DNA from: Candidatus Omnitrophota bacterium | GTDB taxonomy: Bacteria; Omnitrophota; Gorgyraeia; JABMRG01 | Direction of reading: 5' to 3' | Assembly: GCA_028716165.1 (NCBI GenBank) | Contig: JAQUQI010000013.1 | Coordinates: forward strand, 1-46,039 | Length of the DNA stretch: 46,039 bases | Part shown: in pieces, positions 5,758 to 13,894 of the stretch | Numbering within the stretch: the first letter of the stretch is position 1 | Layout of the letters: each line of letters begins with the position of its first letter | Made by a program: the position numbers and the translations under genes | Notes under the pieces: model-generated | Told to the model about the DNA's origin: nothing | Database searches by the model: none | What the model saw: only the letters and a program-made list of their open reading frames with translations

Positions 5758-6537
5758 ATGAAAAAATTTTTTACGGTAGTTGTTGTCGTAGTGGTTCTGT
5801 CAGCAGGTCTTTTATTGGGCAAGGATATCGCGGCCAAAGTTGTCGTTGAAAAGGTATTTGGATTAGCCACAGGCCTTAAGCTTAAAATGAGCGGCCTCAA
5901 TGTCGGAATATTAAAGTCCTCTGTTAGCATTAACGGATTAAAATTGTATAATCCCGGGATATTTGAAGAAAGAATAATGCTGGATATGCCCGGCATATAC
6001 GTTTATTATAATCTGCCTGCCATACTCAAAGGAAAAATTCATTTGCATGATATGAAATTGGACCTTAAGGAATTTATTGTTACAAAGAATAAGGACGGCA
6101 AGCTTAATCTTGATTCGCTCAAGTCGGTTAAGGCGCAAAAACAGTCCGATAAGACGCGGCCTATTGACATGCGGATAGATAGCCTTGAATTAAAGATAGG
6201 CAAGGTGGTATATAAAGATTATTCGTTTGGCGCCGGGCCATCTGTCAAGGAATTCAATATTAATCTTGATGAAAGATATACCGATATCAGCGACCCCTAC
6301 GCGCTTATCAGCCTTATCGTAGTAAGGGCGCTCATGAATACTACCATAGCAAGCCTTACGAACTTTGACCTTAACGCTCTTTCGGGCAGCGTATCAGGCG
6401 TGGTATCCAAGGCGGGCAAGCTTGCCACAGAGACAGCTGGCAAGGCAACAAAAATCGCCGGCCAAACAAGCAAGGCTGTGACTGATGCCGCAGGCAAGTT
6501 GATCAATAATATGCCTTTTGGCGGTTCCAAGGAATAA
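5758..6537 (+). CDS. AsmA-like membrane-anchored periplasmic protein
   Basis: I set the start at the ATG at 5758, which has GGGAGG 5 bases upstream, instead of an in-frame TTG at 5734. The 259-residue product has an N-terminal membrane helix (about 4-22) and then the start of an AsmA-like fold: a TGLKLKMSGLNVGILKSSVSINGLKLYNP segment matching the beginning of AsmA/DUF748 proteins, and the strand pairs IHLHDMKLDLKEF and MRIDSLELKIGKVVYKDY. AsmA-like proteins span the periplasm and are linked to lipid or outer-membrane protein traffic, but this one is much shorter than typical members. The last 60 residues are Ala/Gly/Lys/Thr-rich helix with an 11-mer-like pattern. It is probably co-transcribed with the barrel gene at 5048. 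Confidence 0.75.
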   Translation: MKKFFTVVVVVVVLSAGLLLGKDIAAKVVVEKVFGLATGLKLKMSGLNVGILKSSVSINGLKLYNPGIFEERIMLDMPGIYVYYNLPAILKGKIHLHDMKLDLKEFIVTKNKDGKLNLDSLKSVKAQKQSDKTRPIDMRIDSLELKIGKVVYKDYSFGAGPSVKEFNINLDERYTDISDPYALISLIVVRALMNTTIASLTNFDLNALSGSVSGVVSKAGKLATETAGKATKIAGQTSKAVTDAAGKLINNMPFGGSKE

Positions 6538-6574
6538 TATTTTTGCGGGAAAAATCAGGTATAAGCGTATTTTT

Positions 6575-6603
6575 TTGCTTTAACACGTTTTACCGCGTAA
6601 AAT
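6575..6603 (+). promoter_or_regulatory. Promoter of the PKD-protein gene
   Basis: TTGCTT at 6575-6580 and TAAAAT at 6598-6603 are 17 bases apart. The spacer and -10 box include a near-palindrome TTTTACCGCGTAAAA (6589-6603), which might be an operator. The leader would be about 23 bases. Confidence 0.5.
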
Positions 6604-6632
6604 TATCACTGTAAAGTAAAAGGAGGAGAGAT

Positions 6633-9149
6633 ATGAAAAGATGCATCGGTCTATTGTTTACCTCAATATGTTTGCTGTGTTTCTGTATCGTTCAAGCTTA
6701 TGCCAAGGACATACCATGGCATCACTCAAGGGCCAAGTATTTTTATGTCTTCGGCTCTGACGGAGACCCTTTGCTGGGTGCCGATGACCACGAATTAACT
6801 TTGTATGTTGATGTCCCCTCAAGCGAAACTTCGGATGTAGCTATTGAAGTATTTGACCCTGACACGGGAAGCCATCATGATTTCAGAACAGACTCCTCAA
6901 ACACATGGGACACGGTAACGGAATTTTCCGTTTTCGGCAAGGACCTTCTTGATAAAAAGGAATTCGGCGCCCAGGATTACAACAAAGCGTATTATAAGTT
7001 TGGGCCATACAGCGCGGATAAAGGGCAGGCCGTGTCAAATTTTTATCGTTTTAAAATTGTGGCCAAAGGCGTTAAAGGCGACGATGCCAATCTTTTCAGG
7101 TTCAGGATAATGCCTGACAGCGCCAATGTTTATAGCGACAATATTACTATCAGGCTTTTGCCTAATCAGGGAGATAAGATGTATTTTTATCCGGAGATAT
7201 CTCCCGGCACTAAATATGTTATTCTTGAAAACTACGACCTGGATGCCGAAGGCGGCACAAGCGAGATCTTTGCCGGACGCAATGTGTTGTTTGGAGAATC
7301 AACGACAAGGCATACCGTAGAAGATTCACCGAGCGGCGAATGGAGAAAAACCCAGATACCGGTTAATGCCATTACAGGCGGCAGGCTCAAGTATATTATA
7401 ACAAAAGGCACGCAGAAATACGCCCACGCCGGTATAAAAGTATATGATGACAAGGGAGCGCTTTTGCCTTTGTATTTTGAGCAGGGCCCGGCGCCTGCCC
7501 CTATTATAGAAGGCCAGAGTGTTCCTGTTTCTCCGGTCAAAGCGGTTGTCGTTACCCAGGCAAAAGACCTTGGATGTAACAAATTTACCTTTGATGCCAC
7601 TGATTCCTATGATATTACCAACAGGGATCTTTCTTTTGACTGGGATTTTGGCGACGGAAATACAAGCAAGGAACAGGTTGTCACGCACGTGTATGAAAAA
7701 GGCGGGACATATACAGTGCGCCTTACGGCAAAAGATGATTCGGGCTTAGGCTGTGATACGGCGACAACCACGCAGACAGTAAGGGTCAATACCCCGCCCA
7801 AGGCTCGTTTCACATCGCCTGAAACAGCATGCCTGTCCGATAATATATATTTTGATGCCAGCGGCACTACCGACGACACTTCAAGCAATCTATCTTATGT
7901 ATGGGATTTCGGCGACGGCTCAAAGGCCGAAGGCCTTAAGGTGCGCAAACAATATGATAAAGGCGGTACTTATAAAGTCAGCCTTTTGGTTGATGATAAT
8001 GAAGAATCTTCCTGCAGTACCGATACTGTCAGCCGTTCTATCCGGATAAACACCGCGCCAGTGGCAGTAGCGGGTTCCGATATAGACATATGCCTTGAAG
8101 ATTTTAAGTCCGAATATAAGGTTATTTTTGACGGATCAGCTTCATACGATACGGACAAAGACCGGCTTTCATATCTGTGGGACCTTGGCGATGGCACAGA
8201 GAAAACCGGTGTAAAGATTACTCACGTGTATCAGAAACCCGGACATTATAATGTAACGCTTACCGTTGATGACGGCAGTTCCTCTGCCTGCGGCACGGCC
8301 AAGGATACGCTGAAGGTTGTTTTAAACAAGGCGCCTATCGCGTCAATAAAGACAAGAGAGTCAAAGATTTGCGTGGGAGATGAAGTCATATTTGACGGTT
8401 CCGGTTCTTCAACGGAAAGCGGCGAAAATCTGAAGTATGCGTGGGATTTCGGCGACGGCTCCAGGGCTGAAGGAGTTCAGGTTACCCACGTCTATAAAAA
8501 AGGCGGTAAATATTTTCCACGACTCGTTGTTGATGATACCAGCGACACACGGTGTTCGCAGGCTTTGGCTACAGCCGTTGCGGATGTAAACACGGCACCT
8601 GTTGCCAAAATTGATGCCCCGTCCGTGATATGTATCGGCAAAGCAGTTACTTTTGACGCATCCGGTTCAGGTGACCCCGATGGAGATGCCCTGCGTTATT
8701 ACTGGAGCATTGGAGATGAGGCTGTAAAGCAGGCAGGCCCGAAGATGGTTTATACATTTAATTCAGGAGGCGTGCATACGGTGCGTCTTATGGTTGATGA
8801 CGGCCGGGGTTATGAGTGCTCCAAGACATCAACCGCCTTTAATATCCGGGTAAATACCCCGCCCGTGGCCAATGCAGGTATCAACCTTGCCTGCTGTGTT
8901 GATGAGAATACGTATTTTGACGGATCATACTCAACGGATGCCGACGGCGACAAATTGTCCTATAGCTGGGATTTTGGCGACGGGAAGAAAGCCGATGGCG
9001 TTAAGGTTAATCATGTATACACAAAACCGGGAAGATACAATGTCGTTCTTACGGTTGACGATAATTCAGGCACTGAATGCAATACAAGCGTTTCTTCGTT
9101 TACGGCAAGCGTGAACGCTCCGCCGGTACCTATTATAAAAATAAGGTAA
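6633..9149 (+). CDS. Secreted protein with six PKD domains
   Basis: This 838-residue protein has a signal peptide ending about AYA-KD. Residues 25-295 form a domain I cannot name: beta-rich, with FYVFGSDGDPLLGADDHELTLYVD at its start, possibly a jelly-roll or C2-like fold. Six PKD (Ig-like) domains of 87-92 residues follow, each with the WDFGDG-type signature: W at about 337, 424, 516, 604, 691 and 779. The fifth has WSIGDE instead of WDFGDG. Each domain carries two Cys in similar places, perhaps a disulfide. The C-terminus ends just after the sixth domain (VNAPPVPIIKIR) with no PEP-CTERM, LPXTG or type 9 sorting tail. PKD repeats usually act as spacers in surface or carbohydrate-binding proteins. 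AAAGGAGG lies 7 bases before the ATG, and the DUF1573 gene follows after 3 bases. Confidence 0.85.
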   Translation: MKRCIGLLFTSICLLCFCIVQAYAKDIPWHHSRAKYFYVFGSDGDPLLGADDHELTLYVDVPSSETSDVAIEVFDPDTGSHHDFRTDSSNTWDTVTEFSVFGKDLLDKKEFGAQDYNKAYYKFGPYSADKGQAVSNFYRFKIVAKGVKGDDANLFRFRIMPDSANVYSDNITIRLLPNQGDKMYFYPEISPGTKYVILENYDLDAEGGTSEIFAGRNVLFGESTTRHTVEDSPSGEWRKTQIPVNAITGGRLKYIITKGTQKYAHAGIKVYDDKGALLPLYFEQGPAPAPIIEGQSVPVSPVKAVVVTQAKDLGCNKFTFDATDSYDITNRDLSFDWDFGDGNTSKEQVVTHVYEKGGTYTVRLTAKDDSGLGCDTATTTQTVRVNTPPKARFTSPETACLSDNIYFDASGTTDDTSSNLSYVWDFGDGSKAEGLKVRKQYDKGGTYKVSLLVDDNEESSCSTDTVSRSIRINTAPVAVAGSDIDICLEDFKSEYKVIFDGSASYDTDKDRLSYLWDLGDGTEKTGVKITHVYQKPGHYNVTLTVDDGSSSACGTAKDTLKVVLNKAPIASIKTRESKICVGDEVIFDGSGSSTESGENLKYAWDFGDGSRAEGVQVTHVYKKGGKYFPRLVVDDTSDTRCSQALATAVADVNTAPVAKIDAPSVICIGKAVTFDASGSGDPDGDALRYYWSIGDEAVKQAGPKMVYTFNSGGVHTVRLMVDDGRGYECSKTSTAFNIRVNTPPVANAGINLACCVDENTYFDGSYSTDADGDKLSYSWDFGDGKKADGVKVNHVYTKPGRYNVVLTVDDNSGTECNTSVSSFTASVNAPPVPIIKIR

Positions 9150-9152
9150 CCG

Positions 9153-9950
9153 ATGAAGGTTGTTTTAAGCCTTGTCTGTGCTTGTGTTTTCTTTTTAGCA
9201 TGCCGCGTATGTGATGGGGCTGAACTCAAGCCTGTTTCCAGGGAATGGGATTTCGGCAAGGTCCAACAGGGCTCGTCAAAGCAGATGGTATTCTTTGTCA
9301 GCAATACCGGCTTTGACGAGCTCGTGATTAATAATGTCCATACGTGCTGCGGATACAGCGTTGACAGGGTTTCCAAATGGACACTCGCGCCGGGAGAAAA
9401 AGCAGAGATTGCTCTTACCTGTGATGCTTCAAAAAAGACGCCTGGACGGGACAAAAGATATATTACCCTTCTTTCAAACAGCACGGCCAATCCTCACGCC
9501 CTTATTCCGGTAAAGGCTGACATTTCCCCGGCCCCTAAAAAACTTCTGATAAAAAGCAAAACCGAAGCATCCGATGTACAGGAGGTGCCAAAGGCTAAGA
9601 ATGAAGAGGAAATTCCCGCAATAACCGTTGATGAATTACACGGCCGCTTGTCAACAGGAAGGGATGTCCTGATACTGGATGTAAGGCCGTCCGGAGAATA
9701 CTCGGAAAAACATATACCAAATTCAATACGGCTTGCCGCGGACAGCATTATAGATGACGAGGCATGCCTGCGCGATGTGTTAAGGAATGTTGAGAAAAGG
9801 ACATTGATTGCCGTATTTGACTGGGACGGGCGTGGCCAGGCGCGTATTGTTACATCCAAAATAAACAGTTTGGGTTATAATGCCTGTTGCGTAAAAGGAG
9901 GGATATCCTCCTGGGAAAGAAACGGGTATTTAATAACTTATAATAATTGA
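9153..9950 (+). CDS. DUF1573-rhodanese fusion, exported
   Basis: This 265-residue protein starts 3 bases after the PKD gene and is probably translated with it. It has a signal peptide (to about residue 23). Residues 28-125 are a DUF1573 Ig-like domain: the opening REWDFGKVQQG, FFVSNTGFDELVI, and the paired Cys of HTCCGYSV. A Lys/Pro/Glu-rich linker leads to a rhodanese domain at about 155-262: the strand DVLILDVRPSGEYSEKHIPNSI, and the active-site loop near residue 223. In active rhodaneses this loop begins with a catalytic Cys (YC); here it reads FD, so Cys is Asp223 and sulfur transfer is not expected. The domain may serve in binding. No full lipobox is seen at the N-terminus, although FLAC is close. 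Confidence 0.85.
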   Translation: MKVVLSLVCACVFFLACRVCDGAELKPVSREWDFGKVQQGSSKQMVFFVSNTGFDELVINNVHTCCGYSVDRVSKWTLAPGEKAEIALTCDASKKTPGRDKRYITLLSNSTANPHALIPVKADISPAPKKLLIKSKTEASDVQEVPKAKNEEEIPAITVDELHGRLSTGRDVLILDVRPSGEYSEKHIPNSIRLAADSIIDDEACLRDVLRNVEKRTLIAVFDWDGRGQARIVTSKINSLGYNACCVKGGISSWERNGYLITYNN

Positions 9951-10041
9951 CATTATTTTTTTCTTAATCCCTGCTCTGTTCCAAATGAACGTTGTAATAA
10001 CAGGCGGTTGTTTGCTTTCGCATTAACCCGGAGCCGGATTT

Positions 10042-10590
10042 TTAGATTAAAAGCCCGCCCGCGGTTTTATCGGAAACTGATTTTCCGCATAGCGAGTTTA
10101 CAAGCGCTAAGGCGAATTTTAATGCCGCGGCCGGGCCGCTGCCGGTTATAATATTTCCGTCAACCACAACATGGTCGTTGACATATTTTGTTGTTTTGGA
10201 AAAGTTGTTTTCCATTCCGGGATAACACGTAGCCGACCTGCCATCCAGTATCCCTAACGGAGCAAGGACAAGCGCGGAAGAGGCGCATATTGCCGCTATA
10301 AGTTTATTTAGAGCTTTCGCTTGTATTAACATTTCTTTTACCCTTTTATCCGCAACAAGGTTTTTAGACCCGGCAAGGCCGCCCGGAAGCGCCAAAGCAT
10401 CGTATCTGTTATTTGCATCCTTAAGTATCAGATCTGTTGATATACTGATGCCTCTTGAACCCTGGACTTTTATGGTATTAATACCGCAGGCGTCAACTAA
10501 TACTCCCGACCTCCTCAAAACATCAATTATGGTTACGGCCTCAATTTCCTCAAAACCCTCGGCAAGCAAAACTATGGCTGTTTTTTGCAT
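10042..10590 (-). CDS. DJ-1/PfpI family protein
   Basis: This 182-residue protein is the only gene clearly on the - strand. It matches the DJ-1/YajL branch: the N-terminal strand TAIVLLAEGFEEIEA with the conserved Glu, the LPGG loop, the nucleophile elbow AAICASSALVLAPLGIL with the reactive Cys (C106 of human DJ-1), and GRSATCYPG. The C-terminal GNIITGSGPAAALKFAL is the usual end. Members are linked to oxidative stress and to protein or nucleotide deglycation, and which activity applies here is open. Its ribosome site is AGAAGGGGG just upstream of the ATG, and a promoter is visible at 10615-10643. It converges with the DUF1573-rhodanese gene and diverges from the foldase gene at 10800. Confidence 0.9.
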   Translation of the reverse strand: MQKTAIVLLAEGFEEIEAVTIIDVLRRSGVLVDACGINTIKVQGSRGISISTDLILKDANNRYDALALPGGLAGSKNLVADKRVKEMLIQAKALNKLIAAICASSALVLAPLGILDGRSATCYPGMENNFSKTTKYVNDHVVVDGNIITGSGPAAALKFALALVNSLCGKSVSDKTAGGLLI

Positions 10591-10614
10591 ATAGACCCCC
10601 TTCTCTACGAAGAT

Positions 10615-10643
10615 ATTTTATACTTACGCGCGCCTTGTTTCAA
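10615..10643 (-). promoter_or_regulatory. Promoter of the DJ-1 family gene
   Basis: Read on the - strand, TTGAAA (10643-10638) and TAAAAT (10620-10615) are 17 bases apart, each with five of six consensus matches. The leader is about 20 bases. Confidence 0.6.
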
Positions 10644-10734
10644 GTAATTAAATCCTGATATTACATGATTTTTTTTGAGGTAATAACATCAAGAGCCGGT
10701 GTCGGTTTCTAAGGAATCGGGGAGTAGATTTTGC

Positions 10735-10763
10735 TTGTGTATACTATATATATGTGATAAAAT
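10735..10763 (+). promoter_or_regulatory. Extended -10 promoter of the PrsA-like foldase gene
   Basis: A TGA-TAAAAT extended -10 (10755-10763) is preceded by a weak TTGTGT at 10735-10740 with 17 bases between. The leader would be about 30 bases and includes GAGAGG 7 bases before the ATG at 10800. Confidence 0.45.
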
Positions 10764-10799
10764 TACCTAATTAATATATTAACCGGGAGAGGTGATGTG

Positions 10800-11690
10800 A
10801 TGAAGAGAATATCCGTATTTGTCGCAGTGGTTTTAACGCTCGCAGCTTTTGGCTGCGCCAAAAAAGCCAAGGACGGGGTTGTCGCCAGCGTGAACGGCAG
10901 GCAGATCACGCTTAAAATGGTTGATGAAAAGATAGAAAAATTACCTCAATACTATCAGGCATTCGCGGTCCAGCACAAGAAAGAGATTGTTGATGAGATG
11001 GTCATTGAAGAGCTGTTGTATGATGAAGCAAAAAGAAGAAAACTGCTTCAGGACCCTGATACGAAAGAGTTAATCAATGATGCTATCAAGAAGATATTAA
11101 TATCAAGGGTGATTGAAGACGAAACCAGGAAAACCGATCCCGTCTCCGATGATGACGTGAGCGCGTATTATGAACAGAATAAAGACAAATACGCCATACC
11201 GGAAATGGTACGAGCCTGCCACATATTGACAAGTACCGAAGAAGATGCCGAAGCCGTAAAAGCGGAGCTTGAAAAAGGCTCTGATTTTAGCGTTGTCGCC
11301 AATACGTATTCAAAGGACCTGACCAAAGACAGGGGTGGAGACCTCGGTTATTTTAAAAAAGGTCAAATGATACCCGAGTTTGAGAACGCGGCTTTTAGCC
11401 TGGAAGTGGGCCAGACAAGCGGGATTGTTAAGACCAGGTTTGGCTATCACATCATACGCCTTACTGACCGCAAGCCGGCTTCTTTCCGCACTTTTGAAGA
11501 GGTAAAAGACGATGTTATGACATCTATTATCCGCGATAAACAAAGGCAAAGTTTCGCGGATTTTACAAAAACCCTGAAGGATGCGGCCAGGATATCGCTT
11601 AACGAAGACATGCTGAAATCTTTAGAAAAAGAAAATGCTCAAGAGCCTGACGCGGAAAATGATCTGCCGGATACCGGCACGGCGCAATAG
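10800..11690 (+). CDS. Parvulin-type peptidyl-prolyl isomerase, probable lipoprotein (PrsA-like)
   Basis: I choose the ATG at 10800 over the GTG at 10797 because GAGAGG is then 7 bases away. The 296-residue protein has a hydrophobic signal ending AAFGC-A, a plausible lipobox. A SurA/PrsA N-terminal chaperone helix bundle spans about 25-130 (DGVVASVNGRQITLKMVDEKI). The PpiC rotamase domain is at about 135-225, with RACHILTSTEED, GGDLGYFKKGQMIPEFENAAF and GYHIIRLTDRK. It should fold exported proteins in the periplasm. The C-terminus is an acidic tail. The next gene, 113 bases on, encodes a second foldase of the same family, so the pair is probably an envelope-folding unit. Confidence 0.9.
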   Translation: MKRISVFVAVVLTLAAFGCAKKAKDGVVASVNGRQITLKMVDEKIEKLPQYYQAFAVQHKKEIVDEMVIEELLYDEAKRRKLLQDPDTKELINDAIKKILISRVIEDETRKTDPVSDDDVSAYYEQNKDKYAIPEMVRACHILTSTEEDAEAVKAELEKGSDFSVVANTYSKDLTKDRGGDLGYFKKGQMIPEFENAAFSLEVGQTSGIVKTRFGYHIIRLTDRKPASFRTFEEVKDDVMTSIIRDKQRQSFADFTKTLKDAARISLNEDMLKSLEKENAQEPDAENDLPDTGTAQ

Positions 11691-11803
11691 GCCTTGTCAG
11701 GCCCTGTTTATCAATGGCGCGTTAAAAACGTGGAACGCGGGGGCTCTTTTGGGTAAAGTTTTATCCGGTAACTTTAGGCGGTTCAATTCGTTACCTTATT
11801 GCC

Positions 11804-12769
11804 ATGCAGAATAAAATAATATTCAAATTCTTGTCTGTCTTGTGCCTTTTTTTTGCAGTCTGCCATAGCTATGCCATGGCAGCTTCTTTGGTTGACAAAA
11901 TCACCGCTGTCGTAAACGAAGACGTTATCACCGAAAGCGAGCTCCAGGAATCCATGCTGCCTTTTATCGCCGATTACAGGCTTCGCTACGGCGAAGAAGG
12001 CCTGAAAGAGAAAATGGATGAAGCGCGCCAGGACGCGCTCAACAGGCTTATTGAAGAAAAGCTTATATCCCAAGAGGCCGTCAAAAGGGGCGTGACGGTT
12101 GAGGATAATGAAATACAGCAAAGGGTTGATGACGTAAAGAAGAGGTTCGGCAGTGATGAAGAATTTTACCGCGCAATAAATTCATCCGGCATAACCCTTG
12201 CGCGCCTTAAAAAAAAATATGAAGAACAAATAATGATGCGCAAGCTTGTTAATGACGTTATTGGCAGCCGTGTTAATATAACCCCGTCCCAGGTTACGGC
12301 CTATTATTACGGAAACATAAAGGATTTCACTGTCCCCGACACTGTCCGATTTAAGGTCATACTCATTAAACCTACGGATGAGATGCCGTTGCCGCAGGCT
12401 AGGAAACTCGCCGAAGATATATGGATGAAAATAAATAAAGGCGATGATTTTGACCCTCTTGCCGCGCGGTTTTCACAAGGCCCTAACGCCCAAAGAGGCG
12501 GTGACATGGGCTATATGGCGGCCGGGAGCACTATTTCCGAGATTGAACAAGCCCTGTCAGGGCTTGTTCCGGGCCAGGTATCCGGTGTGATTGAGACAAC
12601 ATCGGGTTTTTACATCATTAAAATGATTGACAAAAAACAAGCCTCCACATCCCCGATAACAGAGGTAACGGACACCATCAAAGAGAGGCTTTTCCAGAGA
12701 GAGTCGGAACTGACCTTAAGGGAATTCGTGGGCAAACTGAAAGAGGATGCGTATATCAAAATTAATTAA
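11804..12769 (+). CDS. SurA-like periplasmic peptidyl-prolyl isomerase
   Basis: This 321-residue protein has a signal peptide (probable cleavage after SYAMA). The SurA N-terminal region begins LVDKITAVVNEDVITESELQ and continues as a helix bundle to about 150. One PpiC domain follows at about 172-270: VRFKVILIKPT, GGDMGYMAAGSTISEIEQAL and GFYIIKMIDKK. Escherichia coli SurA has two rotamase domains; this one has a single domain, as in many other phyla. It is expected to escort outer-membrane proteins to the Bam machine, such as the barrel at 5048. The 3' end overlaps pdxA by 23 bases, a surA-pdxA neighbourhood also seen in Proteobacteria. No clear promoter was found; a hairpin with arms CGCGTT/AACGCG lies at about 11718-11740. 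Confidence 0.85.
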   Translation: MQNKIIFKFLSVLCLFFAVCHSYAMAASLVDKITAVVNEDVITESELQESMLPFIADYRLRYGEEGLKEKMDEARQDALNRLIEEKLISQEAVKRGVTVEDNEIQQRVDDVKKRFGSDEEFYRAINSSGITLARLKKKYEEQIMMRKLVNDVIGSRVNITPSQVTAYYYGNIKDFTVPDTVRFKVILIKPTDEMPLPQARKLAEDIWMKINKGDDFDPLAARFSQGPNAQRGGDMGYMAAGSTISEIEQALSGLVPGQVSGVIETTSGFYIIKMIDKKQASTSPITEVTDTIKERLFQRESELTLREFVGKLKEDAYIKIN

Positions 12770-13793
12770 GCCCAGGGTCTGCATTACCATGGGTTATCCC
12801 GCGGGCATAGGAGCTGAAGTTATATCAAAGGCGTTGGCAAGCCGGGCAGTGAGAAGGCTTGCCAATTTTTTAATTATAGGCAATATATCTTTTTTTAATA
12901 AAGCCTGCTGCGGTTATGTTAAAGATATGCCGTATACCGTGATAGAAGATGATGCCGGTATAGAATTTTCTAATTCAGATATATTATTTCTGAACATTCC
13001 TGAAGCCGCGAAGGTTAAATTTTCCTGCGGCAGGATATCGGCCGTATTAGGTGGCGAATCCGTTCGTTATATAAAAAAAGCTGTTGATTTGGCGCAAGCC
13101 GGTAAATTTGATGTGCTGGTGACAGGGCCAATACATAAGCGCGCGGCTGAATTATCGGGTTTTACACACAAAGGCCATACCGAGTTTTTGGCATATTTAA
13201 CCAAACATCAGCGTGTTGCGATGATGCTTGTCAGCGGCAGGCTAAGGGTGATTCTGGCAACCACTCATCTGCCCGTAAAAGACGTATCCTTTTGCCTTAA
13301 TAGCAATGACATATCCGATAAGTTGTTATTGGTAAATGCTTATTTGAAGCGTTTTTTTGGAATAAAGAGGCCGATTATAGCCGTATGCGGGCTTAATCCC
13401 CATGCCGGCGATGACGGCCTTATAGGCAATGAAGAGAAAAGCATAATAATACCGGCTATCAGGAAGGTATTGAAAAAAGATGTCAATGCCAAAGGGCCTC
13501 TTTCGGCAGATGGAGTTTTTTTTGAGCTTGCCAGAGGTAAATACGACGCTGTTATGTGTATGTATCACGACCAGGGCCTGGTCGCGCTGAAAATGGCCGG
13601 CCGCGACAAGGCGGTAAATATTACATTGGGCCTGCCTTTCATACGAACATCTTGCGGCCATGGGACGGCTCTTGATATAGCAGGCAAGGGTATAGCAAAC
13701 CCTGACAGCATGAAAGAGGCTATCAGGACGGCTATAGGCATGTTTATGATATCCAATAATAAATTTGAGCAGGATAAGATCTTTCATCATTAG
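12747..13793 (+). CDS. pdxA: 4-hydroxythreonine-4-phosphate dehydrogenase
   Basis: PdxA oxidises 4-phosphohydroxy-L-threonine in pyridoxal phosphate synthesis. The 348 residues include the opening ITMGYPAGIGAEV (usual form MGDPAGIGPE; Asp is Tyr here), the metal-binding His motifs GHTEFLAYL, GLNPHAGDDG and MYHDQGLVALK, and the closing RTSCGHGTALDIAGKG. The length is a little above the usual 330. The start at 12747 overlaps the surA-like gene and has AAAGAGG directly before it, which is too close to be ideal; no better in-frame start exists near the conserved N-terminus. The gene may be translationally coupled to the foldase gene. Confidence 0.95.
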   Translation: MRISKLIKPRVCITMGYPAGIGAEVISKALASRAVRRLANFLIIGNISFFNKACCGYVKDMPYTVIEDDAGIEFSNSDILFLNIPEAAKVKFSCGRISAVLGGESVRYIKKAVDLAQAGKFDVLVTGPIHKRAAELSGFTHKGHTEFLAYLTKHQRVAMMLVSGRLRVILATTHLPVKDVSFCLNSNDISDKLLLVNAYLKRFFGIKRPIIAVCGLNPHAGDDGLIGNEEKSIIIPAIRKVLKKDVNAKGPLSADGVFFELARGKYDAVMCMYHDQGLVALKMAGRDKAVNITLGLPFIRTSCGHGTALDIAGKGIANPDSMKEAIRTAIGMFMISNNKFEQDKIFHH

Positions 13794-13846
13794 CCGCAAA
13801 CACCGCCTCGATTTTTTGAAACTAAGATACGTTTATTTTTGCCAAT

Positions 13847-13872
13847 GCCTGGCAGTTTTTGCCAGGCTTTCA
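13847..13872 (+). terminator. Hairpin between pdxA and rsmA, possible terminator
   Basis: GCCTGGCA (13847-13854) and TGCCAGGC (13860-13867) form a perfect eight-pair stem with loop GTTTT. Only TTT follows, so termination may be partial. Confidence 0.45.
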
Positions 13873-13894
13873 ATAAACCCATAGGTATTTAATA

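Noticed and set aside
7232-7888. Three long - strand frames inside the PKD gene
   Set aside because: They are antisense to a gene with clear repeated domains and arise from its codon use.
6633-9149. PKD protein as a PEP-CTERM exosortase substrate
   Set aside because: The C-terminus ends right after the sixth PKD domain with no PEP motif, membrane helix or basic tail.
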